Source: Zopfochytrium polystomum (lineage: Eukaryota > Chytridiomycota > Chytridiomycetes > Chytridiales > Chytridiaceae). From it: 64,000 nucleotides of DNA. Location: positions 1-64,000 of the forward strand of contig JAIVFJ010000301.1 in assembly GCA_025765615.1 (NCBI GenBank). Direction: 5' to 3'. Of this stretch, positions 33,801-45,659 are shown in pieces. Position numbers and translations under genes: made by a program. The notes beneath the pieces were generated by a model. It did no database searches and had not been told where the DNA came from. It saw only the letters and a list, made by a program, of their open reading frames with translations. How positions within the stretch are numbered: the stretch's first letter is position 1; the number at the start of each line of letters is the position of its first letter.

Positions 33801-35212
33801 AAGGTTGCTTGGGATGGCGATGACGGCGAACGTGCCCATCATCATTGAGAAGAAGACCACGAGGACGTCCGAGACCTGGAAACCGTTGTTGACGACGAGG
33901 ACCGAACCGTAGTAGAACGCGAGCGCGTTGGTCAGGTACACCGTGCACAGGAACAGCGCAAAGCCGACGCCGATCGCAAAGCCCTTGGCGACGTCGGCCT
34001 TTTCGGCGGCTTCGAGCCGCTCGTCGTACTTTTTCTGGAATCGCGACTGCAGGTTGAAAGCGTAGACGGTGCGGATGCCGGCGATGACTTGCTCGGCAAC
34101 GGCACCGGCCATGGCGTAGGCGTCTAACAGTAGAAAGGGAACTTAGTGTCGGGCTTCTTGGAAACAACAGCGAACGATAAGCCCCGTTTCTTTATATACC
34201 TTGACCCTGACGCACACGGGCCACGATGGTCTTGAGCATGATCATCCCGACGGCCGCCATGACCGGGAACGCCGCCAGCACTACGATGGCAAGGTGCCAT
34301 CCCTTTGCAAACGCAATCACGATGCCCGAAACAAACTGAGCGCTCGACATGATAACGGCGCCAAACTTTTCCGAAATGCCCTCCTGGATAAGCTGTGTGT
34401 CCTGCGCGAGCCGCGTTGTGAGCGACCCTTCCTCGGCCTTGTCGAACCAGCCCATGTCCTGGCGCAAGATGGCCTGCAGGTACAGCTCGCGGATCTTGCG
34501 CGTCTGGTTCTCGCCCGTCAGCACCCACAGGCACTGCGAAAAGTAACCGGCGACCAGCATCGCGAGGCCAAAGTAGAAAAAGTCCCAGATGATGGGGTTG
34601 AACTGCGGCCAATCGATCAGGCCGTGCAGCGTGTGGCCGTCCGGGCAGTAGCCGATGGTGACGTTGTAGTCTGGGAGGTACTGCGAGGTTTGGTTGGCGG
34701 GAAGGGTGTAGCCGGAGGCGATGATGTTTGGGACGGCGTACAGCCCGGTCGCGGAGTTGAGCATGCTGCCGAGGACGAGGACGGAGGCGGGCACCAGGAC
34801 GCCCATGCTTGCGCTGAGAATTGTTGCAATGCTGGATACAGGGAAGGACGAACAGTGGAGGAAGAAAAGTCATCGACTCGTCCAGCGTAGCAGAGGAGGT
34901 AAGGAACGCTGTCGAAGCGAGAACTTACACGATCAAGAAACGATCCAACGGCGTGGCAAACCGGAACAGCTCAAAGAGCCCGACGGCGTTCTTCGCGTTC
35001 GGCTTCTTCTCCTTGTCCTCACCGGCACCGGCGGACACGACCTCGACGACGGCCGCCTTCTTTCCCCCAGATTGGCTGCTGCCGGAGACGCTCGCGTCGC
35101 CCAGGTCGACAGCGCTCGCCGCGGTGATGGAAGCGACGGTTTGGTTGTCCTCGTCGTCGACGGGTGGCGGGGACAGGGTCTGCGGCCACTGTCCGGATTT
35201 TGTTGGCGGCAT
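30885..35212 (-). CDS. Full-size ABCB (P-glycoprotein-type) ABC transporter
   Basis: Three exons, 35212-34929, 34831-34200 and 34123-30885, join with correct phases to give 1384 residues. The N-tail is Ser/Ala/Glu-rich. TMD1 has an extracellular loop with NQT and NVT glycosylation sites. NBD1 has Walker A GSSGSGKST, signature MSGGQKQRIAIARAL and Walker B LLLDEATSALD. A charged linker follows, then TMD2, then NBD2 with GPSGSGKSTT, LSGGQKQRVAIARAL and LLLDEATSALD. This is the TMD-NBD-TMD-NBD plan of ABCB exporters, which move lipophilic compounds or peptides outward. NBD1 starts its signature with Met instead of Leu, a mild variation. No lesion is seen in this gene, unlike its ABCA neighbour. 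Confidence 0.95.
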
Positions 35213-36351
35213 GATGATTGTGTGTTTTTTTTCGCGTGTGACGATCGGTTGAGTATTTTTTGGCGAGATCGGATGAGGAGATCTGAGAGCGGTGTTTTAG
35301 AGATGGTGGGTTGTGGTGGTGGTGATAGTGACGGGGCGGGGCGAGAAGGGTATGAGCCGGCGGGGGGACTCGAATGCGTATGCGGTCGTTCGCTGAAAGA
35401 GAGAGCTGATCTCGATTAACAGAGTGAAGGCAACGAGGGGCGGTTTTTAAGCTTTCAAAGCAGAGAGACAAACAAGCGGATCCTGCAACGTCCGCCTCCG
35501 TGTCCGCGTCGCTCGCAAGTCCCAAGTCCGTCTGTTGGCTGTCCAGTCGACCTCATTGCACGGTCTTGGCCTTGGAGGGATCATTGAAAAAGGGGCAAGA
35601 AAAGAAAAGAAAAAGAAAAAGAAAAAGAAAAAGAAAAAGAAAAAGAAAAAGAAAAAGAAAAAGAAAAAGAAAAAGAAAAAGAAAAGAAAAAGAAAAAGAA
35701 AAAGAAAAGAAAAAGAAGAAAACAAAAATAGAAGTGCCACACCGAGCCGCCTTCTTTGTGCGGACATCACCCGGCTAATCTGCGACAGGTTTGCGGGGAA
35801 TCTATCTACTCGTCATTCAGTGCAAAAGTTATTGTTTACGGGCGCGTTCAAACGGAGCGCCCTCGGAGCTCCGGAGTCAGCCCACTTCCACTATTCATTC
35901 ATTCTCTGCCCGCTCGTTATTTGGTGCTTACGACCACAAACAATTAGTGTGTTGTTGGACAAGTGCGGGGACGAGGGACAGGAATTTACTATTTGTGGCG
36001 GACGGAAGGAATCGCAAGGGCGGTTGAGGCTTACGCTGCTCTTTTTTTTTCGGACAGGCTGCTGCCCAGCAACGGAGGTTGAGAAACAACACTGCTTTTT
36101 TCAGCGTCCGCCCGAAGCCTGTTTGCAGGTCTTCGAACAAACACGCATTTCTTTCTCCTGCTTGTCTTTGCATCGTCGGGCGGGTGCGGCCCATTCGCAT
36201 CAAAACCGGGTTCACGGATCCGCCTTTGCTCGAGAAAAAAGAAAAAAAAAAACCCCCCGTTCCCTTTCAGCACGGAAGAGCCATATTCAAAATCACTATA
36301 TTCAATGACTAGGATATTCACGACGGACCAAACGACGACCTTCCACCCCGT
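35213..36351. other. Intergenic with hexanucleotide repeat
   Basis: The upstream region of the ABCB gene. The (AAAAAG)n tract at about 35597-35727 is the only clear feature. Confidence 0.6.
35597..35727. repeat. (AAAAAG)n microsatellite
   Basis: About 20 hexamer units with small length slips, 385 bp upstream of the ABCB start. It is a polypyrimidine run on that gene's coding strand. Confidence 0.95.
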
Positions 36352-36849
36352 TCAGAAAAACCCGCCCCCCCCAAATTCCTCGTTCTCGATCTTGACGTTC
36401 TTGAAGTTCTTTTTCCCGCCGCCCACGGGCACAAACTTTGGCACGGGCACGTACTTGGGCGCTGGCACGTACTGCGGCACGGGGACGGGCTCCTTCTTGA
36501 CGTAGGTCTGACGCTCGATGATGGTGCGCTGCTTCTTCTGTTGCTGCTTCTTGGTCTTGTCCGTCGGCGGCGGGACGTACCCGGAAGTCTCCGCCTCGGC
36601 CTCGCGGGCTCCGTCGACGGAGCCGGGCGGCTCTGCAGAGGCAGTGGGGGCCGGGGCACTGACTTGCGGGTTCGCGGCGATGGCGGTGGCGGGCGGGTTT
36701 TGCATGGGGCTGTCGTTCATCGTATCGTTGGCTGTGATGTTCGTTCCGGTCGGAGCCGCGTCCGTAATGTTGGTGGGAGGAGGAGCGCATCGGGCCATCG
36801 ACGCGTGCAGGGCCAAAACGACGACGAGTGAGAAGATTCCCGTTTTCAT
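36352..36849 (-). CDS. Small secreted protein with Val-Pro repeats
   Basis: A single exon of 165 codons starting at ATG 36849. The N-terminus is a good signal peptide (MKTGIFSLVVVLALHASMARC). The next 40 residues are Asn/Thr/Pro-rich with several N-glycosylation sequons (NIT, NDT). The middle is Ala/Pro-rich, then Lys/Gln-rich. Near the C-terminus is a tandem YVPAPK, YVPVPK, FVPV repeat, followed by a Gly/Lys/Asn/Glu tail. The composition suggests an extracellular wall- or matrix-associated protein. I recognise no named domain. Confidence 0.65.
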   Translation of the reverse strand: MKTGIFSLVVVLALHASMARCAPPPTNITDAAPTGTNITANDTMNDSPMQNPPATAIAANPQVSAPAPTASAEPPGSVDGAREAEAETSGYVPPPTDKTKKQQQKKQRTIIERQTYVKKEPVPVPQYVPAPKYVPVPKFVPVGGGKKNFKNVKIENEEFGGGGFF

Positions 36850-37521
36850 TGTATTTTGTTCGACTCTGGATGCTTTAGATTGAATGCGGCTCTGTCCAAA
36901 GACTTGCGTTGCCGTTGCTCGATGATGAGTAGTAGACGATTCTGAGCCAGTGCCAGGCTTTATAGAAGGGGACCACGTTCGCGATCACAGTCGCACACAG
37001 CAACAGGCTTTTCAGCGAAATGGCTATTCTTAAAGTGGAAGTCACATACAAAAAGTCCACAACCATGTTTAGAATTTCACTAGCATTTGACTTTGGCTCT
37101 GCCGACTTGCCGGCTTAATTTTGCGGTCGAAGCTGTCACAAAAGGCGGAGAAAGTGCCGGACAACGGCCGTCAAAAGGCCGGATCGATAAAGAGGTGCTT
37201 TTGCGCCGAGGTGGCTGTGTTTTCTGCATGAGATAAGAAACACCGCATATGGCCATCCGGGTGTCTCTCCCTCCCGTTTTGGTAAGATTTTCTTGGCGAG
37301 ACAAAGAGTGCGAGGGGGGCAGAGAGACTGAGAAAGAGACATCAACGCAGAAGGGCAACAAGCCCCCTCTTCTTCATTCAAACTCCACTCTCCCGCAGCC
37401 CTTCATCTTCTTGCTCACCAAACAAAACCGCCTCTCCGCTACTAGCTCGCTCGCTCGCTCTCTCCCCTTTCCGCCCCCCAGCCGCCGCTTCACAAAGACC
37501 GATAACAGAAAAAAGATAATA
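36850..37521. other. Divergent intergenic region
   Basis: Promoter space between the divergent secreted-protein and GH5-like genes. No other feature. Confidence 0.5.
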
Positions 37522-39799
37522 ATGATCATCATGGACTCGTGGGTCGTGCGCAAGGGCAACTCCCTCGTCAAGGTCCCCATCGCCGCCGTCACCACCACTT
37601 CGCCCGCGGCTTCGCCCTCCACCACAGCCGCCTCAGCCACAACCACCAACAGCCGCGCCTCGCCTTCCCCAACTGCCGACACTACGAACGGCAACAACTC
37701 GACCGCCTCTGCCACCGCCGAAACCCCATTCCGCTTCGTCTCGTTCAACGTGCCAAACCTCTTCTACCTCGAGGACAGACCGAACGCAACCACCGGCGAG
37801 CGTCTCGGCCCCACCCTGTTCGAGCAGCAAGATGCAGTCGCCACCATCGCGTACCTCCGCGGCAGCGTCATCCGCACGTACACCCTCAGCTACCAGTCCA
37901 CCACAAACCTCTCGAAGCCCGCCTACCACATCGCAGCAAACATCACCGCATTCAATGGCACGAAATGGTCGCCGATCCCCAACACGGCTAACCCGAGACT
38001 CTACTTGAACGAAGACCTCTTTGCGGCACTCGACAGCGCCGTGGCTATCGCACACAACCACAGCGTCCGCCTTATCATACCTTTTATCGACCGCTGGGCG
38101 TGGTGGGGCGGCATCGAGGCGTTCGCCTCCCTCCACGCAAAACCGCTCCGAAACGCAACGCCTGCGGCACCGGACTTTTTCACCGACCCGACCGTCACGG
38201 CCAACTTTTTCGCCCTCGTGACCGCCGTCGTCAACCGCACCAACAACGCGGTGTCCCCGCCGCGACGCTATTGCGAGGACCCCGCCATACTGGCCTGGGA
38301 GACTGGCAACGAGCTGCAGACGCTCGCCGGCGGGCGTGTGCCTGCGAATTGGACGCTCGCCGTCGCGAGGACCGTCAAGGATGTGCTGAGGACCGTGCCC
38401 GTGGACCGCATCGGCGCGGCCGGTGTCGCGCCGGGGAGCCAGCAGCTCGTGCTGGACGGTTCGGACGGCGCGCGGACGGGTTGGCAGGAAGAGGTGTTGG
38501 ATGACCCGGATGTGGACTTGTTCGCCGGGCATTATTACGACTTTGTTATGGCGCCGGCTGCGGCGGGGAGCGATGAAAAGCAGGGCCCGGTCGGGTGGCC
38601 GGTCGTGGTGACGGCCGTGGCTTCTGCGATCGGCGTGATGCTGGTTTTGGTGTTGTGGATGAAGCCGCAGTGGATCATCCAATCGACGACGCGAAAGCAA
38701 AAGAGGCAAAGCTTGGCGCGGGTCGAGAGACGCGACACGAGCCAGGACCGACTTGCGGACGACGAGGCAATGGTGAGGGGTCCCTCAGTATGCCGAAAAA
38801 GGCTCTGCAAACGTTTATTCTGACTGACCTTCGTGAATCCTCTAAAGGCCGACGAAACTCGCACAGGAGACCAGCCTCTCGACAACCTCTTCCTACAATC
38901 CGTCTCCCAATCATCCCCTTCCACGGCCGACACGACCACCACAACCCCCCACCTCCCAAACAATCCCCATCCCCGCCACCGCCCCACCCCTCGCCCCCTC
39001 CTCCTCCTCCTCGCCACCCTCTTCACCCTCACCTCTCTCTCCCTCCTCGCCCTCTCCCTCTCCACTCACCCCACCCAACCCCCACTCCCCCAGCCCCTCT
39101 CCCTTTACCCAACCCGCCTCGCCACCGACCTCGCCACAATAACCCCGCACCGCAAACCCTTCCTCGTCGGCGAATTCGGCCTCACCGCGACCTCCAACGT
39201 CCGCGACCTCCTCGCGGCCGTGACGACCGCGAACGCCTCCTGCGTCGGCGCGATGCTGTGGAGCCTGCGGTTCCGCGCGAGGGACGGCGGGTTTTTACGT
39301 GCATGACGAGGGTGGCGGATATGAGGCGTACCATGATCGCGGCGGGGCGGGGATGGGTGCGGGAACGGGGGTGGTGCGGACGGCGGGGTTTGGCGCAGAT
39401 GAGGGGGCCGTGATGGCGTTGATGCGCAGGGCCGCGGCGGCGGTCTCGGGGGTGAGCAACGCGTCGCCGGCCGTTGTTCCCGCGCCGCCGCCGGTGGTGC
39501 TGCGGACGGGCAACGCGACGACGGCCGCGAACGGGACGGCGGTTGTTGGGGTGCGGTGGAGGGGGTCCGTGGGCGCGGCGCGGTACCGGGTCGAGCGGTC
39601 GGTGGTCGGGGCGGCGGAGGGGTTTGTGGTGGTGACGGAGGACGGAAGCGAGGCGGTTGCGGCGGGTGGGACTGCAGCGGCGGCGGCGGCAACGTTTGAG
39701 GACGAGGTTCGGGCGGGGGTGAAGGCGGCGTGGTATCGAGTGACGGGATGGAGTCCGGCGGGGTACGGGGAGAAGTCGGAGGCGGTCAGGTTGTTTTGA
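37522..39799 (+). CDS. GH5-like glycoside hydrolase split by a transmembrane hairpin, with C-terminal FN3-like domain
   Basis: Starts at ATG 37522 or 37531 (MDSWVVRKGNSLV); the intron is 38773-38847. The fold resembles GH5 mannanase-type barrels: WVVRKGNSLV, then PFRFVSFNVPNLFYLED, LIIPFIDRWAWWGG, the acid/base glutamate in AWETGNELQT, DLFAGHYYDF, and the nucleophile glutamate in KPFLVGEFGL. About 50 Thr/Ser/Ala-rich residues interrupt the first strand. Two TM helices (WPVVVTAVASAIGVMLVLVL and LLLLLATLFTLTSLSLLAL), joined by a basic loop of about 90 residues, lie between the two catalytic glutamates. The C-terminus (RYRVERSVVG...YRVTGWSPAGYGEKSEA) resembles fibronectin III. An extra T in the run at 39292-39296 shifts the frame right before YVHDEGGGYEAYH. 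Confidence 0.75.
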
Positions 39800-40376
39800 T
39801 TGTTGTTGGGGGGGGGGTCCTTGTTTGTGATGCCTCTTCTTTTGTTCTTGGTTCTCATAGTCGTAGGGTGAAACAGGGCGAAACCGCCGGTTGTGCCCTG
39901 GATCGGTCAACGTGTCTTTCATCAAAACAGGCTAAAAAAAAATTAAAAAGTAGAAAAAAAACTTCCCCGCGCCGGCCGGACTAGAAACCTCCCAAAAATG
40001 TGGAAGTTTCCATCACCCTCGGCCGACTAGTTCAAGCGTCATTCAGAAAGTGCGCTTCCACAAAAAGGTCCGAGTTTTTACTGCGCGAGGCATGGCGCTG
40101 CCGTCGTTTGTTAAACCACTCATTTTGCGGCGGAATGATCGAAAGTGAGCATGTGATAGGCTCCCTCACAATAACAGGGAAAAGACTCATTCCCCTTGAC
40201 AGAGGCTCTTTCAATATAAGCCCAAATTGTTTGCAAAGTACGGCATAACGTCTCGACAAAAAGAAAAATGCATTTTCTGAGCTAAAGCCTGCTGAAAAAC
40301 TCGGCCAATGCGATTGTCGTCGCAGATATCTTGATAGATGCAATTTCTTCACTTCAAAGTGAAGGCAACGTGACTA
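39800..40376. other. Convergent intergenic spacer
   Basis: Nothing recognised between the GH5-like and ART-like stops. Confidence 0.5.
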
Positions 40377-41643
40377 TTATTTTGGCTTTTTGGGAAGTGC
40401 CTTTCCAGCAGGGGATTTGCCCTCAGCTGCACGCGCCACGGGATTTGTGGATGATGTGGGGCCGGCCCTACTATTCACCGTAGCTCGTTTGTTCTTGAAG
40501 GGCGTCTGACTATTAGAGACCCGTTTCGCGTTACTTGCGACAGGATTAGCGTTTTTCAAGGTGGCTCCGGCCCCGCTATCCGCCTTTCTGTTGGCTTCTG
40601 TGGGTTTCGACTGTCCATAAAGGAGGGGTGGGGAATTTTGTTGTTTAACATTGATGAAAGAATGAGTGCGAGGCAAACCAACAAAGACAGTACCTTTGCC
40701 TCGGCCTTGTTCTTGCACGCCTTACCGCCGCCGCCCGCAGCGCGTCTCCGCAGCCCGCCGATCTCGACGATGCAGTCCTTTGGGATCGCACCCTCCACGA
40801 GCACCTCCTTGTCGTCCTTGGACCAGATGTGAGCGCGCGTGCGGACCTGCTTGTGCGTCGACTTTTGCATGTCGTAGCCGCCTTCCTCGTGGTTCCAGGG
40901 GCCGCGGTCGGTCCGGTCCCAGTCGGACCCCAGGTGCGTCACTCGGCCGCCCAGAGTTGAGAGGTCCTTGATCTTGTCCTGCGGCAGCTTTGTGCGGTCG
41001 ATCTGTCTCGGTTTCGTGTTCCATTCGAGGAGAAAACCTTCACCAGAGCGAACCAGCAAAGAGAGAAAACAAAAGAGAGAAAACAGCAGGGCGATCCCCA
41101 AAAAGAGTACCCCTCGAACCCGTACCTTTGCAATTTTTCCGTTACCGAAGTCGCCGCTGGCGTATCGCTTGGCCTTCTCACTGTCTTTGGTCGTGGAGAT
41201 GAAGTTGCTTGGCTGCGACACCATGGTGCCTACGTGGCATGCGGGGCAGCTGGAAGGGTTGCTGCACTCGGAACCTATCAGAAAAACGAAATTTCCGCAA
41301 GAGGGGTTGGATAGTGAAAGTAAGAAGACTGCAGCTAAAGAACGGCCCAAAGCAGCCCGAGCCTCACACTTGTTTTTCGGATCGACCTGTTTCAGGTACT
41401 GCGCAGTGGGTCGGATCTCGCCGTGAGACTTCAAGCTGGAGACGTCGTGGTCGTTCAGCGCGCGATACAGGTACTTGTCCTTATCATCTGCAGAGAGAGG
41501 AAAAGGGTTGTCACTTTGCCTCCAAGAGACCAACTGCTCACATACCTGCGGCTAAGACGGGGGCCGCTGTTACAGAGGACAAAGAAGAGGGTGGCGAGCG
41601 CGGTCAGGAAAGAGCAGGTGGAGCGGAGTGATTGGGTCTTCAT
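40377..41643 (-). CDS. Secreted ADP-ribosyltransferase-like protein
   Basis: Five exons are inferred from ATG 41643: 41643-41546, 41487-41368, then three more ending at 40377. The N-terminus is a signal peptide (FLTALATLFFVLC). The core follows the R-S-E plan of ADP-ribosyltransferases: Arg in KYLYRAL, the Ser-Thr motif in NFISTTKD, and Glu in KEVLVEGAIP near the end of the domain. A Cys-rich insertion (CSNPSSCPACH) lies between the first two. The C-terminal exon is basic and low complexity (Lys/Ala/Asn/Pro). If active it would use NAD+ to modify an extracellular or host target; neither activity nor target is shown. One extra base at the end of the signal peptide is needed to explain the frame. 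Confidence 0.5.
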
Positions 41644-41775
41644 CTCTTTTTTCTCTTGTGTGCTGCGCTCTCTCTCTCCTCTCTCTCTCTCTCGTTCTCT
41701 CTCTCCTTTTGTCTGTCTCCTCTCGCTCTCTCTTTCACTCTCTCTCAATCTCTCTATTATTCTCGCTCCTCTCTC

Positions 41776-41806
<31 letters not shown>

Positions 41807-41815
41807 GTTTCTCTC
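41644..41815. repeat. (CT)n microsatellite tract
   Basis: An interrupted CT repeat directly upstream of the ART-like gene, so GA on its coding strand. Confidence 0.9.
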
Positions 41816-42112
41816 CTCTAATCTCAGATTACAGCCGCCGAAAGTAGAGACTTTCCTCTGAATACAGGGGATTACACCCATCGCTTCCGCGTTGAGTGGT
41901 CCGCCTTCACGGCGTGGGCTGAGCTCGAATTTCAACAGGCTTCTGCTGTTTGTCTCCACTCATGACTACCACACGCAACGGTCAAGAAGTTGTCCTTCCC
42001 GCAGCTTCCGATTTTTCGTGAAAATGTTGGAGGATTCGAGACGAGCACTCGGAGAGACAGGCAGACGCACAGTGAAAGAGAGGAACAGACAGAGAGAGAG
42101 AAAGCGAGAGAA

Positions 42113-42147
<35 letters not shown>

Positions 42148-45100
42148 CTGGCTTGTTTAATCCCTTTTCGTGCGGTGTTGCGCCAACGACCTGCACCGTT
42201 CCCTCGGTGTCCCAACTGCTCTCCAAGCGAACTTTTCGTCTGTCTACAGGTCACAGGGATCGCCATTCAAACCACATCAAAATTCAAAATCAGAAAGCCC
42301 GTTGCGTACAAAATATTTGCCGCTTTTTATAAATAATATTTCATTTTTTTCTTTGTTTCATCCGCGTTCCGCCGCGTGTTTGTGCGCCGAGCACCGGCGG
42401 CAGTGGGGCTGAGCATATCCAATACCCACCCACTCCCACAAAAAAATCACACACACACACTGGCACTTTCGAATTCCTTAAGCCATCGCGCCCAATGACG
42501 GAACAGAGTCTCTCTCGCGACAGAGCCCTGCACGAAGAGGAGTCTCTCTCTGACTCTCTCTCTCTCTCTCCCTCTCTCTCTCTCTCGTTTGTGTCTACCG
42601 TCTGATTCTTTTCGTGTCCGTTTTGGACATATGTCCTTTGGGCGACAGGTCTGTCCCCTGATCTGAGTAATTTTTGGACTGTCCAAAATCCTGCCTTTCT
42701 TTGTTTTGTTCATCTTTTGGAGGAAAAAAGCAAACGTCTACGAGAGCGCCGTGCGATGCAGAAAATGCCCACTTGCGGCAGATTTTGGACAGCATTTTGG
42801 ACCGTCATGAGACAGATAAGCTGGACTACAGACAGAGCTTCTCATTCCCTTTTTTATATATTTTGATCAAACGAAAATAAATAATAATTTTTCTGCCAAG
42901 AAACTGTTTTGCAAAAGGAAAAAAACCGACTCCGCCCAGCCACACAGTCAAGAAACCTTGGGATTTCGGTCCCTCAGCCCGCAGGCGGTTTGGGTTGCGG
43001 AAACAAGTTGCAAGTGGTCTTGCGGAAATCGGTCCACGAAAAAGACCAGAAGTCCGACAAAATTATTTATGGGACGAACTAGCTAAACCGGTTAACGTTG
43101 GGCTGTACCGGGGGTGCGGACCGTCCATCAATCCGAGCCGCCGTTTGCAAATTTGCGGATACCTACCATAACGTACTTGCGCTGGTCACGGGCCCGCTCG
43201 CTCACGCAATCAAGCACCGTCACTCACGCACTCCCGGCCACCCAGACTTTCAATCATCACCAACTACCATCCTCGCCCCCCACCACCCCTCCAAAACACA
43301 CACACACCACACACACACACAGTGTCGTCGGTGGACCCGTCCGTAAAACAATTCACCCCAAGAACGAAACAAATAGAAAGGAACACAATCACTGCTCTTT
43401 CTGTATTTTCGAGTCTTTTTCAGTGCTTCAAAAGAACGCCAAACCGTGCGACGACAAACAGAATATGTTCGACAGCCAACGCCGACGTCCATCCTCGCTG
43501 CCAGGTTCTGTAATTGTCTGGTGAAAGGCCTCGCACTCCCGCCGCCCAACGCCGCGAAAACCGCTCGCATCACCAGCGATGCGCTTGTCTGCCACCCCAG
43601 ACCATCCACGGTTAGAGTTTGAATCGATCCATAGCCCGCCCGCGTGCCAGAGCCTTGAATCTTGCCCCAATGGGCCTCGTTCCGATGACGCCGAACCCCA
43701 TCGACGCAGGGCGAGCTCCGACTGCACAAATCGCTCTGTGCGAGTGCTGTGCGAGGCGTGATCGGCGAACGTTCCGTCGCAAATCGCTGCTTGCCCCCGG
43801 GCGTATCGCGGTTCGAGAGGTCGGTCAAAGCAGAAAGAGGAGCGAATTCAGGAGACGCGTTCACGCTTCAGGTATTGCATGGCTTGTGCCCATTTTGCGG
43901 CTTGCGCAGACGGCCATCTCGTTAGCTTTTTCCACGGGCAATACTTAATAGAGTGTGTAATTCTCCTTAGTACCATCGCTTGCTCCACAGCGTTGGTCAA
44001 ATTGTGCAGTGTCTACTTCACAGAAGCGCGTTTGTGGCGGGTCAAGCAAAATGGCGGGGACTGTTGCACAGGGCATAACTGATAGGCCAAACCTTGAAGT
44101 CGTTCAGATTCTGCTGGAGAGCATTGAAGTCGGACTTTCTCCGTTAAAGGTCGAATCGGGCTCGGATTCTTTGAACAAAGTCGTTTGAAGATTTTTTTGC
44201 CAGATTGGGTGCAACTCTGGAAATAACAACTCAGCTGGGATTCCTTCAACAAGCAAGCTTTCATTCGCGACCCCATGATGTCATACTTGCGCTTTGAATC
44301 CGCACATCGAGCCACAGCAAAGTCGTCCGGCAGGGTGTCTGCTCGCGTGTGCGCAATCACGCGCTTTTTTTGCCAGAACGCGCGCCTCCCACCTGTGGCG
44401 TTGTCATGCAGTGCGCAACTCGGTGTCCTCTCCACAGCCAGAGTGTCTCTCCGCCCAAAAGCACTCAAAAGCGGCTCGCTCGAAAAAAGCAGCGACACGA
44501 ACCAACCCGCAGAGATCTCCCCCCGACTTGTGTATGGAACCAGTGGTTGTTGCTACAATAAGATGGTAACAGTGGTGAACAGATTTTCCTGCCACTGGTG
44601 AAACTTGCGTCTCACACGGCAAGGACTCACAAGGCACCCTTGTCACAGGTGAGGGGGGTTGTTCTTGTTCTGTCTTTGTTGGCTGTCTGTCAGTCCAAGT
44701 GGAGTAGGCAGCCCTTGCCCAAGGGGGTTAATAAACCACCCACCATGGAAGGTGGGAGTGAAAGGATCCTGATATAGAGAGTGACATTGAGCAAAGTTTA
44801 TGCTACTCTGCCCCTAGTTGGACAGGGTAAACCACCAGAAATAACTAATACAGCTGTAAGGCCTCGAACCCAATAACTACTGCCACAGTAATGTTGCGCA
44901 GGAATAATAAGATATAATCTGAATGCCAGAAAATACCTTCAAAGAAAAGAAAACTCAAAGTTAAAGTCGCTCAAAATAATTAACGATATTGGGGGAGAGA
45001 TAATGAATAGAGAGAAGAGAGAGAGGGAGAGAGAGAGAGAAGAGAGAGACCGCGATACAATCTTGCCGACCTCGGCCTCCTCCTCTTTCCGTCCCTCCCG

Positions 45101-45659
45101 CGTGCGGCGACAAGCCGAAGCGCAACCCTAGCCTCTTTCCCCGTCCGCAGTCGCCCACAATCGCATGCGCTTCCTTCCCGTGCTAGGGACGTCAGCACAA
45201 CGTCCGACCCCGGGCAGCACCGCCGCCGGCCCGGTGCCCTTCCCCCCCCGACGCCAGCTTCAACCAACGATGTCAGTGGCTGAACTAAACGAGGGTTAAG
45301 GGAGATCTTGGCGTTGAGAAATCCAGCCCTTGAAGGAACTTCGGTTTGAAGCTGAAGATGATCTGCTCACAGGCAGGCGGTTCATCTGCCACGAAGAACC
45401 GCCAGCATAATCGCCATTTCAGTCTGATAAAATCTGTGAATGTCGGGGGTCAGCCTTTACTCTATTGGGGGTGGGGTTTGCGATGCACTGTTACATTGCA
45501 ACAGTTGGAAAAGAAACCGATATAGTATTTATAAAGTGTTTGAAACAGGGATGGACAGCCAACGCAAGCAGCACTCAACACGCAAGCCAAGTCATTCCAA
45601 AAGAACACTCAAAGAAGATCAACCTGCCACCCTCACATCTCATCGAAGCCCCTCACAAG
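41816..45659. other. Gene-poor region rich in microsatellites
   Basis: Over 3.8 kb I find no convincing gene. GA tracts lie at about 42075-42146 and 45000-45050, a CT tract at about 42540-42587, and CA runs near 42450 and 43298-43322. Around 44640-44900 is an AT-richer block with small hairpins (CCCACC...GGTGGG at about 44740) and a lone B-box-like GGGTTCGAGGCC on the minus strand at 44860. Two open frames of 161 and 204 codons lack recognisable features. Confidence 0.5.

Noticed and set aside
31000..33900. Long plus-strand frames opposite the ABCB gene
   Set aside because: Arg/Asp-rich shadows of a GC-rich coding strand; the minus strand has complete ABC motifs.
35597..35727. Lys/Arg-repeat protein from the AAAAAG tract
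   Set aside because: The frame is only the microsatellite translated; no coding context.
43250..43864. 204-codon minus-strand open frame
   Set aside because: No signal peptide, domain or repeat; it runs into a CA microsatellite (VCVWCVCV) and has no homology-like pattern.
44013..44498. 161-codon minus-strand open frame
   Set aside because: No recognisable feature, no splice or promoter context; probably a chance frame.
44640..44915. Possible tRNA-derived SINE on the minus strand
   Set aside because: Only a B-box-like GGGTTCGAGGCC is convincing; no A box at the right spacing, no T stem, no target duplication.
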